A stretch of 45,571 nt of DNA from Ignavibacteria bacterium (GCA_016844745.1 JAERMQ010000023.1:15992-61562), one strand, 5' to 3'; shown: positions 1 through 8,540, numbered from the stretch's first letter. Notes: generated by a model from the letters alone, not told the origin. Program-made: numbers and translations.

Positions 1-11
1 GGTAGTAAGCT

Positions 12-2420
12 TTGGGGGGGGGAGGGGGGGTTTTGGAATTTGACCTCGACTCTTGGGATGAAACTACTCAAAGGTACAAAAGGTTTTACGTTTTAGATTT
101 ATCGCTTGATTATAATTATATCCTGCTTAGAAACGGTCCTGATGGAAGGATGTATATGTCATGTGTAGCAGCAGGTACCGGCGGTGACCCTGATAACTGT
201 ACCAGATGTAAGCGTTTTCTCGGAGTTATCAACAAACCGGATGAGTTTGGTTCTGCTGCGGAGATTTTCGGTGATACTATTTTCTTAGGTGATAACTGGG
301 TATTTTACGATTTGCCTTATTATTTTCCCGGCTATCTTTACGTCGATGTCAAAGCTAAAGCCTCCGCATTAAGCCTATGCGCAGGCGACACGCTTTTCCT
401 CTTTGCCGCAAGCAAGCCAGGCGCCTCGTACTCATGGAGCGGTCCTAATGGCTATTCTTCTGTTGAGCAGAATCCCGTCATACCAAATTCATCTGTGGCA
501 CATTCCGGCAAATACAAAGTAAAGGTAAAGCTCAAAGGCTTAAGCGGCTGGGATGAAATATATGTAAAGGTCAATCCACAGTTTTCTGTTTCTATTCTCG
601 GCACGACTACTTTCTGCGATGGCGACAGCGTTATTTTAATTGCCAAGCCGTTCGGAGCAGTCACGAAATATAAATGGTCAACAGGCGATTCGACATATAG
701 CATTAAGGTGAAAAAAGCCGGTGAATATTCCGTAGAAATAGAAAATGCAAACGGCTGCAAAGCTAAAGGTACAATCCAGATAACAACTCTCCCCTTGCCT
801 CAAGTATCAATTTCGCAATTGAAGCCGCTATGCAAGGGCGGCACTACAATGTTCAGAGTAATTACAGATGATAAAAACAATAAAATAAGTTGGTCAACAG
901 GCGAAACTACGGATACAATAACTATTTCCGAAGAAAAGAAATATTCTCTAATTGTAACATCTCAAGACGGTTGCCATTCAAGTGTTGAATTCAATGTAAA
1001 AGCCGTTCAACTGCCAACCGTAAACATCACCGGCAAAACAAACATTTGCGACGGCGCACCTGCAGAGCTTTCAACCGATATTCCATTCTCAGCTTACAAA
1101 TGGTCAACCGGCGAGACAACGAGGAATATAATTGTTACTAAAACCGGCAGCTACAGCGTCGATGTAACAGATTCGAATGGTTGCATAGGGAATGGTGTTG
1201 TTGAAGTGAAGGTTGCAAAGGGTATAGGGGTTAGGGTTTTGGGTATAGGGTTTATTTGTAAAGGAGAAAGCGTTAAATTAAGCGCTGATGCCGACTTTGC
1301 AGCATATCTATGGTCATCGGGCGAGACATCGAAAAGTATTTTTGTTAATAAAGCCGGTAAGTATTTTCTTACTGTAACTGATACAAATAACTGCACTTCA
1401 TCGGATTCTATAACAATTATTGAAAAACTCGTCAGACTTGACGGAATAAAGGATTTGAGCTTCGGCAGAGTCTCCGTTGATGAAACAAAACAATTATTCC
1501 TGAATGTTAAAAATACCGGAACTGAAGATATTGAAATAAGTATTATTAAAACTTACACGCAATATTATAAAGCTACAATAGACAAACAAATCTTAAAGCC
1601 CAACGAATTTTGTCAGCTTACCGTCCTTTTCAGTCCTTCCGAACCCAAAGTTTACAATGATTCTCTAATTTTAGAAATTGAAAAACCCTGCTTTACAAGA
1701 TATTCCGCTAACTTGCGCGGCGCAGGCACTGCAGACATTCTTGCATGGCTACCGGAATTAACAGGCGAAGTTGGGCAATTGAATTTGGAAGTGCCGCTTT
1801 ATGCAAAAATTACAAATACACGTCAATTGAATTTGAATAGGGATTTCCATGCAGAAGTAAGGTATGATTATACTGCTTTGAAACCGGAACAGGTGCAACC
1901 GAATGGAGTGACGAATTTGGGAGTGTTGGGGAAAGAGAACGGAATGGAATTCAATGGTACGAATGTATTCACAAATTCTGAGCAGAAAATTGGTTCTTTT
2001 TTCGGTGATGTTATGCTTGCATTGCAGGATACAACGCCGCTTCTGCTAAAGAAATTCGAGATTCAGGATACTTTATTAAATATCAAAATAATTGATGGTA
2101 GCTTTATTTTGCAGCCTGTCTGCAAAACCTCATTACGAAGAATCACCACCTTCGAGAAAGTGAAGATGTCTGTACAGCCAAATCCTGCAGGGGATGCTGC
2201 TGAAGTACGAATCACGGGAAGTGAACAGGGCGCATTCTCATTAAACATTTATACGATTGAAGGAATCAAAATTGGAACTTACGAATTCACAAATGAACAG
2301 AATAAAATCTTTGAGAAAAAGTTTCAAATAAACACTGAGAAATATTCTAGCGGCATTTATTTCATCGTGCTGAATAAGCCAATGGGAGTAGAGCGGGAGC
2401 GGTTGAACGTGGTGAGGTAA
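12..2420 (+). CDS. Secreted Ig-like repeat protein with T9SS sorting domain, 5'-truncated
   Basis: Large surface or secreted protein exported by the type IX secretion system. The first ~90 residues look like the end of a propeller/WD40-like region common in Bacteroidota T9SS cargo (RFLGVI motif). Five ~85-residue Ig/PKD-like repeats follow, each with a Cys, a W-S-T/S-G-E-T/D-type core and a closing N-G-C or similar (about residues 120-475). Next is a Hydin/ASPM-like domain (about 480-580, FGRVSVDETK start), and last a C-terminal sorting domain starting at QPNPAGD and ending with SGIYFIVL. The apparent TTG start sits in a poly-G run preceded by in-frame TAG TAA at bases 3-8. The true N-terminus is therefore probably lost or frame-shifted at the contig edge. 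Adhesive function is inferred from the architecture only. Confidence 0.8.
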   Translation: MGGGGGVLEFDLDSWDETTQRYKRFYVLDLSLDYNYILLRNGPDGRMYMSCVAAGTGGDPDNCTRCKRFLGVINKPDEFGSAAEIFGDTIFLGDNWVFYDLPYYFPGYLYVDVKAKASALSLCAGDTLFLFAASKPGASYSWSGPNGYSSVEQNPVIPNSSVAHSGKYKVKVKLKGLSGWDEIYVKVNPQFSVSILGTTTFCDGDSVILIAKPFGAVTKYKWSTGDSTYSIKVKKAGEYSVEIENANGCKAKGTIQITTLPLPQVSISQLKPLCKGGTTMFRVITDDKNNKISWSTGETTDTITISEEKKYSLIVTSQDGCHSSVEFNVKAVQLPTVNITGKTNICDGAPAELSTDIPFSAYKWSTGETTRNIIVTKTGSYSVDVTDSNGCIGNGVVEVKVAKGIGVRVLGIGFICKGESVKLSADADFAAYLWSSGETSKSIFVNKAGKYFLTVTDTNNCTSSDSITIIEKLVRLDGIKDLSFGRVSVDETKQLFLNVKNTGTEDIEISIIKTYTQYYKATIDKQILKPNEFCQLTVLFSPSEPKVYNDSLILEIEKPCFTRYSANLRGAGTADILAWLPELTGEVGQLNLEVPLYAKITNTRQLNLNRDFHAEVRYDYTALKPEQVQPNGVTNLGVLGKENGMEFNGTNVFTNSEQKIGSFFGDVMLALQDTTPLLLKKFEIQDTLLNIKIIDGSFILQPVCKTSLRRITTFEKVKMSVQPNPAGDAAEVRITGSEQGAFSLNIYTIEGIKIGTYEFTNEQNKIFEKKFQINTEKYSSGIYFIVLNKPMGVERERLNVVR

Positions 2421-2446
2421 TGTGAAAATGAGTTATATATAAAAAA

Positions 2447-2517
2447 ACTTTCTGATAGTAGGGAAACTTTCCGAAAGTGAATTTACTTTCCGAAAGTTTC
2501 CCTACTTTCGGAAAGTT
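2447..2517. repeat. Palindromic repeat, ACTTTCCGAAAGT family, copy 1
   Basis: Several inverted copies of the word ctttccgaaag/ctttcggaaag around tttcccta pair into a long hairpin. It begins 27 bases after the stop of the T9SS gene. A second copy lies at 32223-32302. It could act as a transcription terminator for the upstream gene but has no long T-run. Confidence 0.75.
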
Positions 2518-2820
2518 ATCTGCTATATTTTTTAATTCATTTTAAAAACATTTTCTTGCCAATCACGTGCTACCGATTATTTTTGCATTGCAGCGTTCTT
2601 TGATGTTGCAGGAGCAGGAACTTTGTGTACTTTGTGCTAACCTTTGAGCCCTTTGTGTTAAAATCAGTTCATAAAGTTGAAAGTTTATTAAGTTAAAAAA
2701 TACGAAATGCATAGTAAAATGTAGTAAAATCATATCACTAATATTGTCTGCACAAGGATTTGTGGATTAAGGATTATAGGTTTAGACCTTATAACTCATA
2801 ATTCATAATTTATAATTTCA

Positions 2821-2928
2821 TTGACCATTAACCATTGACCATTGACCATTAATCATTAACCATTGACCATTAACCATTGACCATTAACCATTGACCATTA
2901 ACCATTAACCATTGACCATTAACCATTG
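2821..2928. repeat. Tandem heptamer array, TTRACCA x15
   Basis: Fifteen consecutive 7-base units, alternating mainly TTGACCA and TTAACCA (one TTAATCA), followed by a partial unit TTG. There are no spacers, so it is not a CRISPR. It is a simple tandem repeat expected to vary in copy number by slippage. Confidence 0.95.
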
Positions 2929-3287
2929 TTACTACAAATCTTCCATCAGTCGGGAAAAAAGTTATTGCATTTTCCTTACTTATTTACAATATATTACGAA
3001 GAATTGGCTAAAATTAATCTTTCATGGCTAATATCATACAATTATTTTTCTATATAAAATCATTCAGGAAATAAAATGTACTTAAATTGGATAAATTTTG
3101 CCAATGTTAATAAACAGATGAAATTAAATGGAATCATAAATTATTTAATTTCATAAGATTACCGCAAGCTGTCATTAATTCAAAAAGAATAAAACCATGA
3201 TAGAAATTCTTTGGCATAATCATTGTAAATATAAAATTGATTTGTTAAAAATAATGATTTTTGAAAATTTATAGGACTCGGTAAGCC

Positions 3288-3587
3288 ATGGAAGGCAAAA
3301 ATTTTAAAAAATACCAATTGGACGATTCCGATTTCAAATTCCAAATGAACGGCGAGGAATTCAAATTCATTCGCGAGCGATATGGACTTTCGAGGCGACA
3401 ACTCGGAGAATTTGCCGGTAAACTAATCGGCAAGCAGGTCAGTTCCAAAACAATTTATAATTGGGAACTAAAGAAGAAGCTGAATTATATGCAGATTCAC
3501 CTGCTACGAAATTCAATGCCGCCCGATATGTTCGACGAAGCACGGCGTGAATGGGAGAATTTCACGGGGATACTCCTGAATAATTGA
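3288..3587 (+). CDS. Small XRE-like helix-turn-helix DNA-binding protein
   Basis: A 99-residue protein. The segment FKFIRERYGLSRRQLGEFAG (about residues 25-45) followed by SSKTIYNWE (about 52-60) fits the first three helices of an XRE/Cro-type helix-turn-helix, with the recognition helix at the SSKTIYNWE region. No effector domain follows; the last 30 residues are helical and acidic. It stands alone between a repeat-filled gap upstream and two hairpin terminators downstream. It is probably a transcriptional regulator of unknown target. The ATG is the first in frame, with only a weak ribosome-binding site. Confidence 0.6.
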   Translation: MEGKNFKKYQLDDSDFKFQMNGEEFKFIRERYGLSRRQLGEFAGKLIGKQVSSKTIYNWELKKKLNYMQIHLLRNSMPPDMFDEARREWENFTGILLNN

Positions 3588-3769
3588 TTCATTTGTCGGA
3601 TATTAAAAATTGAATTTGAAGCTCGAATCCAAAATAATCGTAATATTATTCGAATAGACTGATGCAGACAGATAGTAAATTTGAATGAAAAGGATTATTA
3701 AGGTTGACTTTTAAAATTCAATTCAAAAAATATTTAATAAAGTAACCGAAGTGACGCTTCGGTTTCGAG

Positions 3770-3815
3770 AAAGCCATCCAGATGTACGGATACAGGGATG
3801 GCTTTATTTTTTTTA
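3770..3815 (+). terminator. Rho-independent terminator
   Basis: Ten-base stem aaagccatcc/ggatggcttt with a 16-base loop, followed by atttttttt. A smaller hairpin accgaag...cttcggt (3744-3762) precedes it. It would end transcription coming from the XRE-like gene, whose stop lies about 180 bases upstream. Confidence 0.8.
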
Positions 3816-3846
3816 TTATTCACTATTAGCTATAACTTATTTACTA

Positions 3847-3872
3847 AAAGCCGGACGGCTTTATTTTTTATT
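3847..3872. terminator. Short hairpin, possible bidirectional terminator
   Basis: Stem AAAGCC/GGCTTT with a GGAC loop and a T-rich tract on the plus strand. It overlaps the stop codon of the minus-strand coiled-coil gene, so it may serve converging transcripts from both sides. Confidence 0.5.
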
Positions 3873-4824
3873 TTGAATTGATTAGGGTGAATATAAACAG
3901 AATGAAATATAAAACAAATGATGTTATTATCAGAATAATATGCAACTTTCCTGATTTTCTTATTTTTTCTATGTGTTCCTCAATTTCGGTCTTCTCCTCT
4001 TTGATTTTTTCTAAATCTTCAATAATAGGCTGTGTATTAATTTCTTCCTTGATTTTATTGAATTGATTCACTTCATTTCTGATTTTATCCATATCGGATT
4101 TTACCTGTTGAATCATATCGGCATTATAATTAATTTGAAGCTGCTGCTGCCCGGTTGCAGTAGTGTCGGCTTGAAATGAAATCTTTTCTTTTTTCATTTC
4201 AGCCGAATAAACATTTGTTCTCTGGATATTGCGGATTTCATCTTTTATGCTATCGATTTCTGCATTTCGGCGTGATTCGTTTTTAGCGATTTTATCATTG
4301 ACTTCCAATATTGTCTGACTGAATCCATAAATTCGACCTTCCATCTGCCTTAAATTCAGGTTCATCTTATATTCGGTTCTTTTAGATATAACTTCTATTT
4401 CTTTATCAATTTTTGCTTTAAGTTTGATAATATTTGATTCGATTTCAAGTGCAGTCTTGGATTTGGAATCGGAAATAAAAGACTGCATATTATTTTCTTC
4501 AACCTTCAAGCCCTCCTGTAGCTCGTTTAAGGAATGTTTCAAGTCTTTGATATTGCTTAATTCCGAATATATTTTATCGATTTGGTCGGTTTTTGTATCC
4601 AAATACAACATTGAGTTGCTAATGTTTTTATTAGCAGCTTCGAACGATTCATCGACTTCTTTTTTCAGTCGAACGAATAAGTCATGAACTTGCTCACGCA
4701 TTCTTTCGGTTTCTATTCTCTCACGTTCCAAACCCAAAAATGCATTTGCGTATTCTTTTGCCTGACGACGAACAGTATCAAATAATGCCTGAACCTCAGG
4801 GCTGATTACTATTGCTTCCTCCAT
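3868..4824 (-). CDS. Coiled-coil protein with C-terminal membrane anchor
   Basis: Not recognised as a named family. The protein is about 318 residues, mostly long charged helices with heptad character (KEEKTEIEEHIEKI, TERMREQVHDLF) over residues ~20-290. One hydrophobic segment (IILIITSFVLYFILFIFTL) ends in a short polar tail, so it is probably tail-anchored with the coiled coil in the cytoplasm. I chose the ATG at 4824 because ggag lies 8 bases before it. An in-frame ATG at 4863 would add 13 residues and lengthen the overlap with the upstream gene from 16 to 55 bases. Translational coupling with the 88-residue partner is likely. A structural or scaffolding role is inference only. Confidence 0.65.
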   Translation of the reverse strand: MEEAIVISPEVQALFDTVRRQAKEYANAFLGLERERIETERMREQVHDLFVRLKKEVDESFEAANKNISNSMLYLDTKTDQIDKIYSELSNIKDLKHSLNELQEGLKVEENNMQSFISDSKSKTALEIESNIIKLKAKIDKEIEVISKRTEYKMNLNLRQMEGRIYGFSQTILEVNDKIAKNESRRNAEIDSIKDEIRNIQRTNVYSAEMKKEKISFQADTTATGQQQLQINYNADMIQQVKSDMDKIRNEVNQFNKIKEEINTQPIIEDLEKIKEEKTEIEEHIEKIRKSGKLHIILIITSFVLYFILFIFTLINSK

Positions 4825-5075
4825 TGCTCCGTATACTCCAGAAAATAACTTAAAGATTGACATAATTTATCGAGGTAGAGCTCTTCTACAACCGGAAGTG
4901 GCTCTTTGGAATGCTTCATGAGCAGATATAATATCTCATTGCGAAAATCATCGTCCGATTCGAATTTTTCCCGTAAATGTTCACTAATATAATTTTCCAA
5001 TAGACCAGTCTCGGCAAGCTCTTCGTAATAAGTTACCGGTCTCCATCTGTCTAATATTTTTTTAATTAATGCCAT
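4809..5075 (-). CDS. Small hypothetical protein, partner of coiled-coil gene
   Basis: An 88-residue helical, acidic protein (EELAETGLLENYISEHL, LLMKHSKEPLPVVEEL) with no signal peptide or membrane segment. It has no family that I recognise. Its 3' end overlaps the start of the coiled-coil gene, which suggests one transcript and possibly a physical partnership. The start ATG at 5075 is the only reasonable one. The gene is divergent from the RelA/SpoT gene. Confidence 0.55.
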   Translation of the reverse strand: MALIKKILDRWRPVTYYEELAETGLLENYISEHLREKFESDDDFRNEILYLLMKHSKEPLPVVEELYLDKLCQSLSYFLEYTEQWRKQ

Positions 5076-5154
5076 TATAGTTTTATAATTTACAAAATTT
5101 TATCAAATTTTCAATATGCAAATATGAATAGCTCAATAAAATGTTATTTATACA

Positions 5155-5171
5155 AAGGAGAAAATCTCCTT
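5155..5171. promoter_or_regulatory. Perfect 7-bp hairpin between divergent genes
   Basis: AAGGAGA-AAA-TCTCCTT forms a perfect small hairpin in the 298-base divergent gap before the RelA/SpoT gene. It could be a protein-binding dyad or a transcript hairpin. It lacks a T-run, so a terminator is unlikely. The function is unknown. Confidence 0.3.
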
Positions 5172-5373
5172 AATAACTATTGAAGTAGAATCCTTTTATA
5201 GTGCTTGTTTTAAATGTAAGCAAGTGTGATAATTAAAATTAAGTTTACACAAAGCCTCAATAGTTGGAATGACAGATTATTCCGTCTTTAATGAAGCTTT
5301 TTTTCGAAACAAAATAAAAATTGTTTTTTTTAGTCAATATAAAGATATGATTTGGGGTTAAAAGAAAAGAAAT

Positions 5374-7626
5374 ATGTTTCGATTTCAACTTAAGAATTTA
5401 ATCGGAAAGGGCGGAACCCCTTATCTATTAGGGCAGAGCGAAGAAGCTGACCTCGAATTACTACTCGAAGAAACACGAAAAAATTTACCTTCAGCCGATG
5501 AGCAGCTAATTATCAAAGCTTTCCATTTTTGTGTAGCCACTCATAAAAACAAAATAAGGAAATCCGGTGAGCCATATTATACCCATCCATTATCGGTAGC
5601 CAGGATTATTGTAAACGAAATGCCCTTAGATGATATATCCGTTGCTGCTGCGCTTTTGCATGATGTTGTCGTTGAAGGCGAAGGAATGACTATAAAAGAA
5701 ATACGTTCCGAATTCGGTACTGTAATAGCGGAATTAGTTGATGGTATCAACAAAATAAAAACCATAGAAAGTTACAATATTGACAAAGAGGCTCAGTTTG
5801 AAATATATCAAAGACTACTTTTATCGCTATTCAAAGATGTAAGGATAATTCTCGTTAAGCTTGCCGACAGGTTGCATAATATGAGAACACTGGATTATTT
5901 AATTCCGGAACGACAGCACCAGATTGCAAACGAAACTATGGAAGTATATTCTGCCTTTGCCCACCGGTTCGGTTTGGGTAATATTAAATGGGAATTGGAA
6001 GACCTCGGATTCAAATATCTAAATCGTACGGCTTATGAAGAAATAGGTAAATCATTGAACAGTACACGCCGTGAACGGGATGAATATGTAAAAAAGTTCT
6101 CAGCGCTTATCAAGGAAAGATTATCGAAGGATGAATTCCTGAAAAAGAATAATGTTACTTTTGAATTCAACGGAAGAGCCAAGCATATTTTTTCAATATT
6201 CAATAAAATGAGGAACCGCGGACTTTCAATCAATGAGCTTAATGATTTATTTGCTGTCAGAATAATTATTGATTCGGACGAACCGAATTTATGTTTTTTT
6301 GTTTACGGTATCATTTGTGAAGTTTATCAACCTGTTCCCGGAACGTTTAAAAATTACATATCGACACCGAAAAAGAACGGATATAAGTCGTTGCATACTG
6401 CGGTTGTCGGACTTGATAACCGGCATGTTGAAGTCCAGGTACGTTCAAGAGCAATGCATGAAGTCTCAGAGCGGGGAGTAGCTGCTCATTTCCGTTACAA
6501 AAGCGGGCCCCTTCCCGCACAAAATTTCTTAGAAGATAAAAATGTCCAGCAATGGCTGGATTCGGTTAGAGAGATTTTTGAAAACCTCGGCGATGAAACC
6601 CCACAGGAGTTGATGGAAAGTGTTCGTACAAATATCTTTCAGGATGAAATTTATGTATTCACTCCAAAAAAGGAATTGCGAATTCTACCGAAAAACGCAA
6701 CACCCCTCGACTTTGCATTTAATATTCATACCGAGATAGGCGCACATTGTATCGGAGCTAAAGTTGACGGAAGGGTTGTCCCTCTGAATTACAAGCTGAA
6801 AAGCGGCGACCAAGTTGAAATTCTCATTTCGGACAAACAGGAACCCGAAAAGGAATGGTTATCTATTGCAGTTACAAGCCATGCAAAATCCTCAATTCTA
6901 AAATATATTAATAATAGTGAACGAAAACTTGAAGCTAAAGGAATGAAAATATGGGAAGAATTTGCCGCATCAAAGGATTTTATTGTTGAGGATGCCGAAT
7001 TTACTTTAATTCTTCAATCTTTGAAATTTAAAGATAAAACCGAATTCTACATTTCAATCGGGCATGGAGCTACCGATCCGGCACGAATTTATGAATTTAT
7101 ACGATTGAAAGTCCGGGATTTTGCTAAAACTCAAATTTCCCGGAATGGCGCAGATAAACAAAAGCAAGGTAAACCTGAATCGACAAATAAACAAAAAAAA
7201 TCTCCAAGAGGTTTCGCTTCGATTATTTATTCCCAATGTTGCAAACCGATTCCCGGTGATAAAATTACGGGTATAATAACACCTGCTAATGAATTATTTG
7301 TTCACCGAAAAAGTTGCCACTCAATTTCCGAATATTCTACACTTTCTCCTGCTGGAATACTTGATTTATCATGGGATTTGATAGATAACGGTTCTTATAA
7401 ATCGGATATTCGAATTTCAGGTTCCGACAGAAGTGGTCTTTTGAATGATGTGACAAATTCCATAATATCGTTCGAGAATACCAATATTCAGGGAGTCAGC
7501 ATAGATACGGCAGAGTCCAATTTCGAAGGATTAATAACTGTCAATATTCGTAGTTTGGAGCAGTTAAACCTTTTATGCAGCGATATATTGCAAATAAATG
7601 GTGTTAGAACTGTTGAGAGAATATAA
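5374..7626 (+). CDS. RelA/SpoT-family (p)ppGpp synthetase/hydrolase
   Basis: Long RSH enzyme of 750 residues, near the usual family length. Order: HD hydrolase domain (about 40-195) with H96-D97 and the LADRLHNMRTL motif near 163; synthetase domain (about 235-390) with DLFAVRI, NGYKSLHT and EVQVRS; TGS domain (about 425-490); helical and zinc-finger-like region including SQCCKPIPGD; C-terminal ACT domain (about 676-750). It makes ppGpp from GTP/GDP plus ATP during starvation and may degrade it. The hydrolase HDxxED motif reads HDVVVEGE: the Asp of the catalytic Glu-Asp pair is missing, so hydrolase activity is doubtful while synthetase motifs look intact. The gene stands alone, with a possible shared terminator downstream. 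Confidence 0.93.
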   Translation: MFRFQLKNLIGKGGTPYLLGQSEEADLELLLEETRKNLPSADEQLIIKAFHFCVATHKNKIRKSGEPYYTHPLSVARIIVNEMPLDDISVAAALLHDVVVEGEGMTIKEIRSEFGTVIAELVDGINKIKTIESYNIDKEAQFEIYQRLLLSLFKDVRIILVKLADRLHNMRTLDYLIPERQHQIANETMEVYSAFAHRFGLGNIKWELEDLGFKYLNRTAYEEIGKSLNSTRRERDEYVKKFSALIKERLSKDEFLKKNNVTFEFNGRAKHIFSIFNKMRNRGLSINELNDLFAVRIIIDSDEPNLCFFVYGIICEVYQPVPGTFKNYISTPKKNGYKSLHTAVVGLDNRHVEVQVRSRAMHEVSERGVAAHFRYKSGPLPAQNFLEDKNVQQWLDSVREIFENLGDETPQELMESVRTNIFQDEIYVFTPKKELRILPKNATPLDFAFNIHTEIGAHCIGAKVDGRVVPLNYKLKSGDQVEILISDKQEPEKEWLSIAVTSHAKSSILKYINNSERKLEAKGMKIWEEFAASKDFIVEDAEFTLILQSLKFKDKTEFYISIGHGATDPARIYEFIRLKVRDFAKTQISRNGADKQKQGKPESTNKQKKSPRGFASIIYSQCCKPIPGDKITGIITPANELFVHRKSCHSISEYSTLSPAGILDLSWDLIDNGSYKSDIRISGSDRSGLLNDVTNSIISFENTNIQGVSIDTAESNFEGLITVNIRSLEQLNLLCSDILQINGVRTVERI

Positions 7627-7650
7627 ATTATAAATAGGCTAAAGGTGTAT

Positions 7651-7708
7651 AGACTGTAGGTGTTTAGGTGTTTCTTGATTTGGCTAAAATCCTAAAAACC
7701 TACAGCCT
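7651..7708. repeat. Imperfect inverted repeat between convergent genes
   Basis: Arms agactgtagg / cctacagcct and an inner tttagg / cctaaa pair into a hairpin lying between the RelA/SpoT gene and the convergent rpsR. The right half resembles the copy at 8267-8311 (both end in '...ctaaaaagctaat'), so it is a dispersed element that may double as a terminator for either gene. Confidence 0.5.
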
Positions 7709-7729
7709 AAAAAGCTAATTCATTTAAGA

Positions 7730-7996
7730 TTATGCTGTATCCTGTGCTACGAATGGCACCAAAGCCAGATGACGTGAATATTTGATAGCTCGAGCCAATT
7801 CCCTTTGCTGAAAAGCATTAGCACCGGTAATTCTACGCGGAAGTATCTTTCCCTGGTCGTTTGTAAAACGGGATAAAAATTTCGGGTCGAGATAATCTAC
7901 AACCCTGGATTTCTTTAATGGATTATTTTTTTTCTTGCCGGTTCTTTTATTCGGTTTAAAAGAACCGCCGGTTTGCATTGGATGTGGAGGATTCAT
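7730..7996 (-). CDS. rpsR: 30S ribosomal protein S18
   Basis: Small-subunit ribosomal protein binding 16S rRNA next to S6. The core VVDYLDPKFLSRFTNDQGKILPRRITG followed by QRELARAIKYSRHLALVPF is the S18 signature. Of the possible starts I chose the ATG at 7996 (88 residues) because AAGGA lies at a good distance upstream. The longer reading to 8077 would overlap rpmE by 80 bases and add residues that do not fit the family. It starts 1 base after the rpmE stop, so it is co-transcribed with L31. No rpsF, ssb or rplI neighbours are present, unlike the usual S6-S18 cluster. Confidence 0.95.
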   Translation of the reverse strand: MNPPHPMQTGGSFKPNKRTGKKKNNPLKKSRVVDYLDPKFLSRFTNDQGKILPRRITGANAFQQRELARAIKYSRHLALVPFVAQDTA

Positions 7997-7997
7997 A

Positions 7998-8231
7998 TTA
8001 TTTATTCCTTGATTCCTGAATTTGTTTGGTTCTTTCGAAACGTTTTTGGAAGCGGTCAACTCGTCCTGCAGTATCAATCAATACCTGTTTCCCTGTATAG
8101 AAGGGATGTGATTTTGAATCGATTTCCAGGACAATTTTATCAGCCTTATAGCAAGACCTGGTCTTGAAGGTTGAACCATCGGTCATGTGAACGTCCAAAG
8201 TATGATAATATGGTTGAATTTCTTTTTTCAT
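7998..8231 (-). CDS. rpmE: 50S ribosomal protein L31, zinc-free form
   Basis: 77-residue large-subunit protein. MKKEIQPYY at the start and SHPFYTGKQ...DTAGRVDRFQKRF are diagnostic of L31. The four Cys that bind zinc in the C+ form are not present: the segment has one Cys only and reads SKSHPFY where zinc forms read SKCHPFY. C- paralogues are often the copies used under zinc limitation, and a C+ copy may exist elsewhere. An AAAGGAGA ribosome-binding site precedes the ATG. It lies in an operon with the small protein upstream and rpsR downstream. Confidence 0.93.
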   Translation of the reverse strand: MKKEIQPYYHTLDVHMTDGSTFKTRSCYKADKIVLEIDSKSHPFYTGKQVLIDTAGRVDRFQKRFERTKQIQESRNK

Positions 8232-8266
8232 TTTTCTCCTTTTTTAGGTTTTTATACTGAAGGATA

Positions 8267-8311
8267 TTAGACTATTAGGATTTTTACTTACCTAAAAGCC
8301 TATCAGTCTAA
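8267..8311. repeat. Inverted repeat inside ribosomal operon gap
   Basis: ttagact...agtctaa with inner attagg/cctaa arms, in the 93-base gap between the 58-residue gene and rpmE on the minus strand. Related to the element at 7651-7708. It could attenuate or process the operon transcript. Confidence 0.4.
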
Positions 8312-8324
8312 AAAGCTAATAGCC

Positions 8325-8501
8325 TTATTTAAAAACATCTATTTTTTCGCATTCCGCCAAATCATCAATTTTAACGAAACGTTCCAAAGTGCGGAGTGTG
8401 CCGCGATTAGGACAGCGATACCATTTAATCACTTTCAGGTTGATTTTAGTATCAACTTTCTTTTTTTTCAGTTTATCACCGAAAGATTGCGCTTTTGCCA
8501 T
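8325..8501 (-). CDS. Small basic protein, first gene of ribosomal operon
   Basis: A 58-residue, Lys-rich open frame read directly from the sequence: it starts MAKAQSFGDKLKKKK, contains VIKWYRCPNRGTLRTLERFVKI and ends KIDVFK. A GAAAGGG ribosome-binding site precedes the ATG, and a strong promoter lies just upstream (8541-8572). Position, charge and size fit a ribosome-associated or translation-related protein, but I do not recognise the family. It has two Cys that are not arranged as a zinc finger. Confidence 0.7.
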   Translation of the reverse strand: MAKAQSFGDKLKKKKVDTKINLKVIKWYRCPNRGTLRTLERFVKIDDLAECEKIDVFK

Positions 8502-8540
8502 ATTTTTACCCTTTCTCTTTCGCTAAAGATTTTAGAGCTA

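Larger units (their letters stand above)
2421..3287. other. Gene-free, repeat-rich intergenic region
   Basis: 867 bases without a credible gene. They hold a palindromic element right after the preceding stop (2447-2517), a stretch of 'ctttgtg'-type words (about 2620-2660), 'actcataattcataattt'-type low-complexity words (about 2785-2818) and the heptamer array (2821-2928). The last 350 bases are AT-rich, and no clear promoter was found before the regulator gene at 3288. Confidence 0.6.

Noticed and set aside
2821..2928. Possible CRISPR array
   Set aside because: Units are 7 bases, contiguous and without spacers; no cas genes nearby.
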